Part shown: positions 42,359 to 50,902 of the stretch, piece by piece
Position numbering within the stretch: the first letter of the stretch is position 1
Layout: every line of letters begins with the position of its first letter
Assembly (NCBI GenBank): GCA_017407705.1
Contig: JAFQWA010000004.1
Span: forward strand, 21,554 to 85,553
DNA: 64,000 nt
DNA from: Clostridia bacterium
Lineage (GTDB): Bacteria > Bacillota > Clostridia > Oscillospirales > Acutalibacteraceae
Direction: 5' to 3'
The notes under the pieces: generated by a model
Database searches by the model: none
Seen by the model: the letters and a program-made list of their open reading frames with translations, nothing else
Told to the model about the DNA's origin: nothing
Program-made: the position numbers and the translations under genes

Positions 42359-43210
42359 TTATCCTTTTACCGAGCCGCCGGTAATTCCTTCAACATAAAA
42401 ACGTTGCAGCACAATAAACAGTATGGTTATGGGCACTGCAATGAGCACACTTCCTGCGGCAAACTGAGTAAAATATTTATCAATAAGCTCACGGGAAAGC
42501 ATGGTGTAAAGTCCCACAGCAACGGTGTATTTTTCATAATTATCACCCATTATTACTCGGGCGAAAATAAAGTCTGCCCAGGGCGCCATAAAGGACGTCA
42601 TTGCCGTGTAAACAATAATCGGCTTAGACAAGGGCAAGGTTATCTTATAAAAAATCTGTGCGTTGTTAGCGCCGTCAATACGAGCGGCTTCGTCCAGACT
42701 TTTCGGCACTGTATCAAAAAATCCCTTTGCGATATAAAAGCTGAGTCCCGCTGCACCGGAATACACCAGTATCAGCGCCAACAGACTTTGGGTGAGTCCG
42801 ATGGTTTTCAGCACGTAATACACCGCTATCATAGACATAAACGCAGGGAACATTCCCAAAACGAGCGCCACGTTCATATAGGGCTTACGCAGTTTAAATC
42901 TCATACGGGAAATAACGTAAGCGGTGGCAAGGGTGATGGCGGTGGTGATAAGACAGGAAAACACCGCCACGATAAGTGTGTTCATAAACCAACGGGGATA
43001 ACTGAAAATGTCTGTGTCAAACAGCAGATTTTTGTAGTTATCCAGTGTGAAGGTTTTGGGTATAAAGTAGCTGGTGAAGGAGCCGCTTTCACCTCTGAAC
43101 GAGGTCAGCACCACCCACACAATGGGGAAAATCCAAATCAGTGAAATTATAATAAGCAGGGCGTAAACCAGCAAGTTTGACAGTCTGCGTGTTGTTTTAA
43201 CACTTCTCAT
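42359..43210 (-). CDS. malG: Sugar ABC transporter permease (MalG type)
   Basis: A 283-residue permease with six membrane helices. The EAA loop for ATPase contact is DEAARIDGANNAQIFYKITL. Sequence, size and position after a MalF-type gene match the maltose/maltodextrin permease MalG (MdxG). Its start overlaps the end of malF by 4 bp. The operon has no ATPase gene; such importers commonly use a shared MsmX-type ATPase from another locus. A hairpin array follows the stop. Confidence 0.9.
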   Translation of the reverse strand: MRSVKTTRRLSNLLVYALLIIISLIWIFPIVWVVLTSFRGESGSFTSYFIPKTFTLDNYKNLLFDTDIFSYPRWFMNTLIVAVFSCLITTAITLATAYVISRMRFKLRKPYMNVALVLGMFPAFMSMIAVYYVLKTIGLTQSLLALILVYSGAAGLSFYIAKGFFDTVPKSLDEAARIDGANNAQIFYKITLPLSKPIIVYTAMTSFMAPWADFIFARVIMGDNYEKYTVAVGLYTMLSRELIDKYFTQFAAGSVLIAVPITILFIVLQRFYVEGITGGSVKG

Positions 43211-44562
43211 GAGTACTGATCCTCCTTTTTATAGGATGCAGTGTGTCGGTAAGCCAACAGCGAGATAACTATCGAGATGATAAACACCAAAATGCCTATG
43301 GTGGAGGCTAAGTTGTAGTCTTTTTCGTCGGCAGTCAGCTTATACAGCCAGGTTACCAGCAAATCAGTCTTACCTGCCACGTAGTAATCAGTGGCAAAGG
43401 GCTCACCGCCGGTCAGCAGATAGATTATATTAAAGTTGTTGATGTTTCCGATAAACTGAGTTATCAGAAAAGGTGCCGTTACAAACCATATCTGCGGCAT
43501 AGTTATTTTGGTAAACACCTTAAAGGGACCTGCCCCGTCAATACGGGCAGCCTCGTACAAATCCTGAGGAATGTTCATCAAAATACCGCTGGTCATCAGC
43601 ATGGTGTAGGGTATGCCGATCCACAGATTTACTAAAATAACAGTTGCTCTTGCCCAGTTTACGTCGGTTAAAAAAGGGATCGCCTCGTCTATTATCCCTG
43701 CGTTTTGCAGAAGGGTATTGATAGGGCCAAACTGGTTAAGCATATTACGCATTATCAGCAGTGAGATAAACTGAGGTATGGCAATGGTCAGCACCAGAAT
43801 GGTACGCCACATAGGTTTAAAGCGAATACCTTTTTTGTTTATCAGCAGTGCCACGATTATTCCTAACAAATAGCAGGAAACTGTGGCGGCAACCGCCCAG
43901 AATAAAGTCCACATCAAAACCGGAAAAAAGGTACCTGCTAACAGGTCGTTTTGCCATAGCATAGCCTTAAAGTTGGTAAGACCTACCCAGTCGAACAAAT
44001 TGCCCGGTGGCTGATGTGCTCGGTCGTAGTTGGTAAAAGCGATCAGGATCATAAATATCAGCGGCAACACCGTGAAGGCTAATATGCCTAAAATCGGCAC
44101 ACTCATCATAGTGAAATGGAACCGCTCGTCTAAAAGCGACTTTAGATCCTGCTTGAATGAGGGTGGATTTTTGCCTTTTAAAACCACGCTCTGCACTGCA
44201 TAGGCGCTTTTTAAATTGGCATAGTAGATTATCAAAAACACCGCCGTTATGATTATGGCCATAACGCCGTAGATCATAAACAGCATAGAGTTATCACCGG
44301 CAACAGTAACGTTAAAGCCCACCTCAGGGTCATAAACACTGCCCTGCTCTTTGGTGCCTAAGGTAATAAGTCCTGCTATCCAGCGAACTCCCGCTGTAAG
44401 CATAAAAACAGTATATATAATTTGTGAAAGTAAAAATAAAAGACCTTTTGTAATTTGTTTGTTAAATAAATTTGCACTGCCCATTATTACAAAGGATAGT
44501 CTGGTGTGAAAATTTCCCTGTTTAAATATTTTAACGGGCGAAGTGCCGCTGTTTATCAGCAT
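43207..44562 (-). CDS. malF: Sugar ABC transporter permease (MalF type)
   Basis: A 451-residue permease, longer than the usual ~290-430 because of an N-terminal extension with two extra membrane segments (LLFLLSQIIYTVFMLTAG and MLFMIYGVMAIIITAVFLII), as in MalF-like maltodextrin permeases. The EAA motif is YEAARIDGAGPFKVFTKITM. The start ATG follows AAAGGCGGG. Partner of MalG and MalE in maltodextrin import. The 63-bp gap to malE contains an AATGCCG/CGGCATT hairpin. Confidence 0.9.
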   Translation of the reverse strand: MLINSGTSPVKIFKQGNFHTRLSFVIMGSANLFNKQITKGLLFLLSQIIYTVFMLTAGVRWIAGLITLGTKEQGSVYDPEVGFNVTVAGDNSMLFMIYGVMAIIITAVFLIIYYANLKSAYAVQSVVLKGKNPPSFKQDLKSLLDERFHFTMMSVPILGILAFTVLPLIFMILIAFTNYDRAHQPPGNLFDWVGLTNFKAMLWQNDLLAGTFFPVLMWTLFWAVAATVSCYLLGIIVALLINKKGIRFKPMWRTILVLTIAIPQFISLLIMRNMLNQFGPINTLLQNAGIIDEAIPFLTDVNWARATVILVNLWIGIPYTMLMTSGILMNIPQDLYEAARIDGAGPFKVFTKITMPQIWFVTAPFLITQFIGNINNFNIIYLLTGGEPFATDYYVAGKTDLLVTWLYKLTADEKDYNLASTIGILVFIISIVISLLAYRHTASYKKEDQYS

Positions 44563-44592
44563 AGATTGTCCCGCCTTTCCGATATTTAAAAC

Positions 44593-44622
44593 TAATGCCG
44601 AGGCAACGTTTACCCCGGCATT
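44593..44622 (-). other. Intercistronic hairpin between malE and malF
   Basis: AATGCCG and CGGCATT pair around a ~15-base loop directly after the malE stop, with only a weak T run. Such hairpins usually raise the stability of the binding-protein part of the transcript over the permease part. Confidence 0.5.
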
Positions 44623-44625
44623 TTG

Positions 44626-45843
44626 TTATTGAGCTGTGATCTGTTTTACCATATTATCCAGCTTCGGTTTGATTTGATCGGCGGGAATATTGCCGTTAAA
44701 GCAGTCGTCAGCAAAGGCTTTAAAGGCAGTCCAGTATTTGCTTATTTGAGTAATTGCCGGCATGGGAATAGCGTATTTAAGCTGCTCTAATGTTGCTCTC
44801 ACAGTAACATCAGAGGTAACACTTTCATTTTTTGCGGCGTTTTTATTAACGGGCAAAAGACTTCTGTCCTTAAAGCGTTTGAGCTGATTTTCCTCACTTG
44901 TAAGATGCGCTGCCAGCTTCATAGACTGAGCAGGACTTTTAGTTTTTGCGTTTACCACATAAATCTTGTAGCCCGCAAAGGATCTCAACTGTTTTTGTTC
45001 CTGACCCTCACCCAGTGAAACGGTAGGTAGCTTTGCAACACCGTAGTTATCGCCTAAGATCTCTTTGATAGCCTCTGCTTTCCAAGGGCCTGTAACAAAG
45101 GATGCCAGCTTGCCTGCCTTCATCTGTGACACAGCCTCGTTATCGTCGCAGTTTATAGCGCCCTTTGACTTTAATGAAGCAATAAACTTTGAAGCCATAA
45201 CGCCGTTTTCATTGTTAAAATCGCATTTGGTGGGATCGTCACCGTTTTCACCGAAAAGGGTGCAGCCTGCGGTAAAGAACAGTGAGGTGCCGTAGTAACC
45301 CTCTTTAAAGTTCATACCGATTTTGTAAACACCCTCACCCTGCGGTTTTGAAAAAATGGTGTTAAGGGATTTTACGTCATCTGCGGAAAGCTTACTTTTG
45401 TCGTAATACAGAAAATAGGTTTCTGCACTGCTGGGAAAGCCGTAAAGCTTACCCTTGTAGGTTGCGGCTTTAACAGACGCTTCGTCGCAGGTTTGTCTGA
45501 TAGTATCGGCATAGTCGCCGGTGATCTCGTAAATAGCACCTGCATCTACCATAGCGCCCAGCTGATCGTGGCTCATAGCGAAAACGTCAGCAGCGGCGTC
45601 GATGTCCTTAAGTGCCTCGTCCTTTGCCTTATCCTCACCTGTTACCTTAACGGTGATGTCGTTGGTGATGTCGGTAAACTTGGTTTTAAAGCTTTTAACC
45701 ATTTCACCCAACATATTCTGGTCATCAGCAGCACCCCAGACCGTAATGCCGTTTTGGTCGGCATTGTTATCCTTGTTGCCGCCACAAGCGGTAAGCGCAA
45801 AGCACATAGCTACACAAAGTGCAATAGCAATAAATTTTTTCAT
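44626..45843 (-). CDS. malE: Maltodextrin ABC transporter substrate-binding lipoprotein (MalE type)
   Basis: A 405-residue lipoprotein with signal peptide MKKFIAIALCVAMCFALTAC (lipobox LTAC). The mature protein has the two-lobed solute-binding fold: ITVWGAADDQNMLGEMVKSF, DVFAMSHDQLGAMVDAGAIY and FVTGPWKAEAIKEILGDNYG resemble MalE/MdxE. Position between glycogen phosphorylase and the permeases points to maltodextrins as ligand. A 12-bp perfect inverted repeat flanks its RBS and could control translation. Confidence 0.9.
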   Translation of the reverse strand: MKKFIAIALCVAMCFALTACGGNKDNNADQNGITVWGAADDQNMLGEMVKSFKTKFTDITNDITVKVTGEDKAKDEALKDIDAAADVFAMSHDQLGAMVDAGAIYEITGDYADTIRQTCDEASVKAATYKGKLYGFPSSAETYFLYYDKSKLSADDVKSLNTIFSKPQGEGVYKIGMNFKEGYYGTSLFFTAGCTLFGENGDDPTKCDFNNENGVMASKFIASLKSKGAINCDDNEAVSQMKAGKLASFVTGPWKAEAIKEILGDNYGVAKLPTVSLGEGQEQKQLRSFAGYKIYVVNAKTKSPAQSMKLAAHLTSEENQLKRFKDRSLLPVNKNAAKNESVTSDVTVRATLEQLKYAIPMPAITQISKYWTAFKAFADDCFNGNIPADQIKPKLDNMVKQITAQ

Positions 45844-45882
45844 ATATATTTGCTCCTTTAAATTAAGTTTGCAAATATATAT
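45842..45882 (-). promoter_or_regulatory. Inverted repeat around the malE ribosome binding site
   Basis: ATATATATTTGC and GCAAATATATAT (complements of 45871-45882 and 45842-45853) are a 12-bp perfect inverted repeat. The AAAGGAG lies in the 17-base loop and the stem runs into the ATG of malE. In RNA it would form a translation-controlling hairpin; in DNA it could be an operator. It is AT-rich, so the fold may be weak. Confidence 0.5.
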
Positions 45883-45888
45883 TTTCCC

Positions 45889-48228
45889 TTAAACGTGCCA
45901 AATATCCCTGCAATATTCCAAAATTGTTCTATCACTTGAAAATCTGCCTGCGTTTGCCATATTTATGATACATTTTTTCATAAACTCGTTGCGATCTTCA
46001 TAGTCGCTGATACATTTGAGCTTGGTTTTTACATAGCTGTCAAAGTCTGCAAGCAGGAAATAGTGGTCGGGCTGATGCCAAGACGCACCCTTGAGCAAAG
46101 CATCGTACAGCTCCTTGAATATACCGGTGCCTTCGTCGGACAAGGTGCCGTCGCTAAGAGTATCCAGCACACGCTTTAATTTGGCATCGCTGTTGTAGAG
46201 AACTTTGGGATCGTAGTTTTTCTTTAACTTTTCGATCTGCTCTACCTTGTTACCAAAAATATAGTTGTTCTGCTCTCCTGCGGCTTCAACTATTTCAACG
46301 TTAGCACCGTCAAGAGTGCCTAAGGTAACAGTGCCGTTAAGCATAAACTTCATATTACCAGTGCCTAATGCTTCGGTACCTGCGGTGGATATCTGCTCGG
46401 AGATGTCGGCGGCAGTTACCAACAGTTCAGCATAGGAAACGTTGTAGTTTTTAACAAAATGCACCTTCAGCAGATCCTTAGTGTCGGGATCGTTTGACAC
46501 AAGCTTTGCGATTTCGTTGATAAATTTGATAATACCCTTGGCACGTTTGTAACCGGGAGCGGCTTTAGCACCAAACAGTATGGTTAAAGGAGTTGACAGC
46601 TTTATACTGCCGTCTTTAATACCGAAATAAATATACAAAGCAGAAAATGCGTTTAAAAGCTGACGCTTATACTCGTGCAAACGCTTTATCTGAATATCGA
46701 AAATGGAGTTGGTGTTAATTTCAACGCCCTCGTTTTTGAGAATATACTCTGCTAAACGCTTTTTATTTTCCAACTTGATGTTATAAAATCTGTTGATGAA
46801 ATCCTCATCATTAGCATAGGACTCCAGCTTTTTCAGCTCATCAAGGTCGGTCACCCACTTATCCCCGATCTTCTCGCTGATAAGCTGGGATAACTGAGGA
46901 TTGCACAAACGCAACCATCTGCGTGGAGTAATGCCGTTGGTTTTGTTGTTAAAGCGATCAGGATAAACCGAGTACCAATCCTTTAAAACATCGTGTTTTA
47001 TAATCTCGGTGTGGATTTGTGCAACACCGTTGGTGGCGTTGCCCACGTATATAGCCAGATGAGCCATATTGATAACGTTACCGTCAATTATCTGCATACG
47101 TTTTATCTGCTCATCATCAATTTTAAGGCTTTTAAGCTCTTTGCTTAACTGCTTGTTTATCTGAGTTGCCAACTTGTATAAATCGGGCAGTACCGACTTA
47201 AACAGCTTAATATCCCACTTTTCCAGGGCTTCTGCCATAATGGTGTGGTTGGTGTAAGAGAAGGTGCTTTTAGCGATATTTAACGCGGAATCAAACTCAA
47301 CGTTTCTTGCCATAAGCTGATTTATCAGCTCTAAAATTGCCAAAACGGGGTGAGTGTCGTTAAGCTGAACAGCAAAATAGTCAGAGAATTTTACATAGTC
47401 GGTGCCCACGTTTTTCTCAAAGCTTTGCAGCATATCCTGAACCGCCGCAGAGGTGAAGAAATATTCCTGCTTTAAACGCAGTATCTTACCCTGCTTCTGG
47501 TCATCGTTGGGGTACAGAACATAGTGAATACGCTCAGCCGCCAAACGGTCCTTCACTGCCGCCTCGTACTTTTGCTGATTAAACAAGTCAAAGTCGAAAT
47601 CTTTACCGCTTTGCGCCTCAAACAAACGCAGAGTGTTGATACATTTACCGCCGTAAGGAATAACGGGAATGTCGTGTGCCACTGCGTAAACAGTTTGATC
47701 CTTGTAACGGATCTCGTATTTTAAGTCCTCTCTTTTGTGTGCCCAGGGATCACCAAAGCGTTGCCAGTCATCAGGCTCCTCCACCTGAAAACCGTCTTTA
47801 AAGCTTTGCTTGAACAAGCCGTATTTATATCTTATACCATAGCCGATAACGGGCTTTTGCAAGGTGGCAGCAGAGTCTAAAAAGCAGGCTGCCAAACGAC
47901 CCAGTCCGCCGTTACCCAGTGCGGCATCCTCAATTTCCTCAAACTCACTGATGTCCCTTCCTACTGATTTAAGCATATCCTCCACATCACTGAGTACGCC
48001 TAAATTCAGCAGGTTGTTATATATCATTCTGCCTATCAAAAACTCTGCAGATAAATAACAAGCCTGTCTGCCCTTGGCTTGTTCCCCTCGGTTTTTGCTC
48101 CATTTATCGTATATCTTATCCATTGCCGCCACCGACACAGCGTTGTAAAGGGTTTTTCGGTCTGCTGACTTTAAGTCGGTGTGGTAAGTGGATTTTAAAA
48201 TTTCTTCAGTGCGTTTAGCTATATTCAT
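45889..48228 (-). CDS. glgP: Glycogen/maltodextrin phosphorylase (GT35)
   Basis: A 779-residue PLP-dependent enzyme that releases glucose-1-phosphate from alpha-1,4-glucans. ACYLSAEFLIGRMIYNNLLN, ALGNGGLGRLAACFLDS, AVQLNDTHPVLAILELINQL, the phosphate/PLP site FGAKAAPGYKRAKGIIKFIN and the Schiff-base Lys in GTGNMKFMLNGTVTLGTLDG are present. Length is slightly under the usual ~800-840. It is the second gene of the mal operon, 21 bp after malQ. Confidence 0.96.
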   Translation of the reverse strand: MNIAKRTEEILKSTYHTDLKSADRKTLYNAVSVAAMDKIYDKWSKNRGEQAKGRQACYLSAEFLIGRMIYNNLLNLGVLSDVEDMLKSVGRDISEFEEIEDAALGNGGLGRLAACFLDSAATLQKPVIGYGIRYKYGLFKQSFKDGFQVEEPDDWQRFGDPWAHKREDLKYEIRYKDQTVYAVAHDIPVIPYGGKCINTLRLFEAQSGKDFDFDLFNQQKYEAAVKDRLAAERIHYVLYPNDDQKQGKILRLKQEYFFTSAAVQDMLQSFEKNVGTDYVKFSDYFAVQLNDTHPVLAILELINQLMARNVEFDSALNIAKSTFSYTNHTIMAEALEKWDIKLFKSVLPDLYKLATQINKQLSKELKSLKIDDEQIKRMQIIDGNVINMAHLAIYVGNATNGVAQIHTEIIKHDVLKDWYSVYPDRFNNKTNGITPRRWLRLCNPQLSQLISEKIGDKWVTDLDELKKLESYANDEDFINRFYNIKLENKKRLAEYILKNEGVEINTNSIFDIQIKRLHEYKRQLLNAFSALYIYFGIKDGSIKLSTPLTILFGAKAAPGYKRAKGIIKFINEIAKLVSNDPDTKDLLKVHFVKNYNVSYAELLVTAADISEQISTAGTEALGTGNMKFMLNGTVTLGTLDGANVEIVEAAGEQNNYIFGNKVEQIEKLKKNYDPKVLYNSDAKLKRVLDTLSDGTLSDEGTGIFKELYDALLKGASWHQPDHYFLLADFDSYVKTKLKCISDYEDRNEFMKKCIINMANAGRFSSDRTILEYCRDIWHV

Positions 48229-48249
48229 TTATTTATCCTCCGTTAAAAA

Positions 48250-49722
48250 TCATCTGCCGTAAAGAGTGGTAAAGTGCTTTAATTTTTCAGCCACCTCAGG
48301 ACAAAGCTGTGCCTTGGTTATACGCCAAAGCCAGTTGTTGCCCAGTGTTGACGGGGTGTTTATCCTACCCTCTTGTCCTAAATTCAGCAGGTCTGCCATA
48401 GGAACTATCGCCATTACCGCTGTTGAAGCGTATGCCGCTCTGACAAAGGCCTCCGACACGTTTTTGCCACTGCAATTAAGGTAGCTTCTGATATACCTTT
48501 TAACTGCAGGACGTGCTTTTTTGTAGTAGTCCAGCGTTGTGGTGTTATCGTGAGTGCCGGTGTAAACCACGCAGTTTTTATCGTAGTTATGGGGCAGATA
48601 TTTGTTCTCATTGCTTAGCTCGTCAAAAGCAAACTGTAACACCTTCATACCGCAAAAACCACTGCGTTTTAACAGGGTATATACTTTATTGGTGAGAAAG
48701 CCTAAGTCCTCTGCTATAATATCCACGTCACCCAACGCCGATTTTATTGCCTTAAACAGCTTCATACCGGGACCCTTTTCCCATTTGCCGTTTATGGCGG
48801 TATCGCTTTTGGCGTCGATGGAATAATAACTCTCAAAGCCTCTGAAATGGTCGATACGCACAATGTCGTACATATTAAAGCAATGCTCTATTCGGCTTAT
48901 CCACCACTTAAATCCGTCTTTTTCGTGGTTATCCCAGTTGTAAAGAGGGTTGCCCCAAAGCTGACCTGTTTCAGAAAAGGCATCGGGTGGACATCCCGCC
49001 ACCGCCACCGGTGATAACTGTTCATCAAACTGAAACAGTTGGGGATTAAAATAGGTGTCGGCACTGTCCATAGCCACATAGATAGGAATATCACCCACTA
49101 TTTTAATGCCGTTTTCATTGGCATAAGCCTTTAAAGCGTACCACTGGCTGAAAAATTTAAACTGCAAAAACTTATAAAAGGAAATCTCATCCTTTAATTT
49201 AGTTTTATATTGCTCTATCTTAGATTTTTCCCGATTTTTAATTTCTTTATCCCAAAAACTCCAGCTTTTTTGGTCAAAATAATTCTTAACAGCCATATAA
49301 AAGCTGTAGTCCTCCAGCCAAGCCTTGTTTTTTAAGCAGAAATTCAAAAACTCACCGTCTGAAACGTCAAATCTTGAAAAAGCCTTGTACAAACAGTCAA
49401 AACGGGTGTTGTAGATGCTTTCGTAATCCACCGTTTCATCATTATACTTTAAATTTTGCAAATCCTTTTCAGTCAACAAGCCCTCGGCTATGAGCATATC
49501 AAGGTCGATAAAATAGGGGTTGCCTGCAAAGGCAGAAAAAGACTGATAGGGCGAGTCGCCAAAGCCGGTGGGACCTAAGGGTAACACCTGCCACAGCTTT
49601 GCTCCCGACTGCTTTAAAAAATCAACAAATTCATAGGCGGCTTTGCCGAAGGTACCGATGCCGTAAGGTGAATGTAGTGAGGAAACGGGCATCAAAACAC
49701 CGCCCGAACGGGTAATACTCAT
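48250..49722 (-). CDS. malQ: 4-alpha-glucanotransferase (GH77)
   Basis: About 490 residues from the ATG at 49722, preceded by GGAGTG. Motifs: LHSPYGIGTFGKAAYEFVDF, LWQVLPLGPTGFGDSPYQSF, catalytic Asp in VRIDHFRGFESYY, Glu in IIAEDLGFLT and Asp in YTGTHDNTTTLDYY. It transfers maltooligosaccharide units, making substrates for the phosphorylase and free glucose. First gene of malQ-glgP-malE-malF-malG. The divergent promoter region is shared with the DprA-like gene. Confidence 0.96.
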   Translation of the reverse strand: MSITRSGGVLMPVSSLHSPYGIGTFGKAAYEFVDFLKQSGAKLWQVLPLGPTGFGDSPYQSFSAFAGNPYFIDLDMLIAEGLLTEKDLQNLKYNDETVDYESIYNTRFDCLYKAFSRFDVSDGEFLNFCLKNKAWLEDYSFYMAVKNYFDQKSWSFWDKEIKNREKSKIEQYKTKLKDEISFYKFLQFKFFSQWYALKAYANENGIKIVGDIPIYVAMDSADTYFNPQLFQFDEQLSPVAVAGCPPDAFSETGQLWGNPLYNWDNHEKDGFKWWISRIEHCFNMYDIVRIDHFRGFESYYSIDAKSDTAINGKWEKGPGMKLFKAIKSALGDVDIIAEDLGFLTNKVYTLLKRSGFCGMKVLQFAFDELSNENKYLPHNYDKNCVVYTGTHDNTTTLDYYKKARPAVKRYIRSYLNCSGKNVSEAFVRAAYASTAVMAIVPMADLLNLGQEGRINTPSTLGNNWLWRITKAQLCPEVAEKLKHFTTLYGR

Positions 49723-49875
49723 AATAATCACTCCTGATTTATGGGGTTAGTTTTATTTTTATTAGGTAAAACATATTTATACAATTTATTATAGTAATTT
49801 TTGCTGATGTTGGCAACCTTAAGTTTTAGTTGATTTATCATTTTAGGTAAGTTATACTGAAATCGGTGAGTATGT
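49723..49875. other. Divergent intergenic region upstream of malQ and the DprA-like gene
   Basis: About 150 bp, AT-rich. It must hold the mal operon promoter on the minus strand. I cannot identify a LacI-type operator or a convincing -35/-10 pair on either strand. Confidence 0.5.
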
Positions 49876-50811
49876 ATGAATCAAGCTTTAAACAATTTAA
49901 CTGCGGCTATACTCTGCGGCAGACTTGTAGAGGCAGAGGGCTTTAAGCCTTTAACTGTTAGAGAGTGGCATAAGCTTATTATGGACCTTAACGGCGCCGG
50001 GTATAAAGACCCTTGCTGTCTCTTAAAATTAGAGCAGGAGCAGATAGCGGCTGTGGGCGGCGTTACACAGCAGTTGGCCGGGCGGATCTTTAAGCTTATA
50101 AATTACAGATACGTGGTTGAAAAAAAGTTAGATGAGCTTAAAAAAATGGGGGTAAGCATAGTTGGAATGGATAACCGGGCTTATCCTGACTCGCTGATTC
50201 AAAGCCTGAATACGTCTGCACCGCCCATTTTGTTTTGTTTTGGCAATATAAAGCTGTTAAATCAGCCGTCAATCGGCATTACAGGCTCCCGAAAGCCCGA
50301 TGATCAGGCGGCGGACTTTGCCCGTTTTATAGGTAAAAAGATAGCTGAGGAAGGCTTTGCCATTGTTTCCGGCGGTGCTTTAGGTTGCGATACCATAGCG
50401 GAGTATAACGCCACTTTAAACGGCGGCTGCGGAGTTTTGTATATGGCGGCGCCGCTGAATGAGGCGGTGAAAAATGCCCGCATCAAAGCCCTTGTTGACA
50501 GCGGCAAAATGTGTCTTGTGTGGGACCACTCACCCTTTGAACCGTTTTCTGCGGCTAACGCTTTGGGTCGTAATAAATATATTTACGGCACTGCGAAAGC
50601 GTCGGTGGTTATTGCAAGTAAAAGCGGTAAGGGTGGCAGCTTTGCAGGTGCATCCTATTGCATAAAGAATAACGTGGGCAAGGTGTTTGCCTACAAAAAC
50701 GGTGGTGACGGCAACGCTCAGCTGATAAATATGGGTGCTAATGAAATAGATTATACTGACGTTTCGTTTAATGAGCTTACACAAACAACAAGCCTTGTAA
50801 ATATGAGGTAA
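49876..50811 (+). CDS. Divergent DprA/SMF-like protein
   Basis: A 311-residue protein. The N-terminal ~100 residues resemble the helical part of DprA; the rest is a Rossmann-like SMF domain with GITGSRKPDDQAADFARFI, EEGFAIVSGGALGCDTIAEY and VVIASKSGKGGSFAGASYC. Ordinary DprA has VSGxARGID and AHxxAL at the second motif; here it is GALGCDTIAEYNATL, so ligand binding may differ. DprA loads RecA on incoming single-stranded DNA; this divergent copy may have another role. It is the second SLOG-superfamily gene in the window. The start lacks a strong RBS. Confidence 0.8.
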   Translation: MNQALNNLTAAILCGRLVEAEGFKPLTVREWHKLIMDLNGAGYKDPCCLLKLEQEQIAAVGGVTQQLAGRIFKLINYRYVVEKKLDELKKMGVSIVGMDNRAYPDSLIQSLNTSAPPILFCFGNIKLLNQPSIGITGSRKPDDQAADFARFIGKKIAEEGFAIVSGGALGCDTIAEYNATLNGGCGVLYMAAPLNEAVKNARIKALVDSGKMCLVWDHSPFEPFSAANALGRNKYIYGTAKASVVIASKSGKGGSFAGASYCIKNNVGKVFAYKNGGDGNAQLINMGANEIDYTDVSFNELTQTTSLVNMR

Positions 50812-50902
50812 CCGCCCAGATGCTCAGCACCATGGCATAATATACATCTTGAAAAAATTGCTGTGCAGTGGTATTATAATTAACAGCATAGGGAGGATAG
50901 AT

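Noticed and set aside
42197..43144. A 315-residue plus-strand ORF across the hairpin array and malG
   Set aside because: It is antisense to malG, which has clear permease motifs; the residue composition (His/Lys/Asn-rich) is that of a shadow frame.
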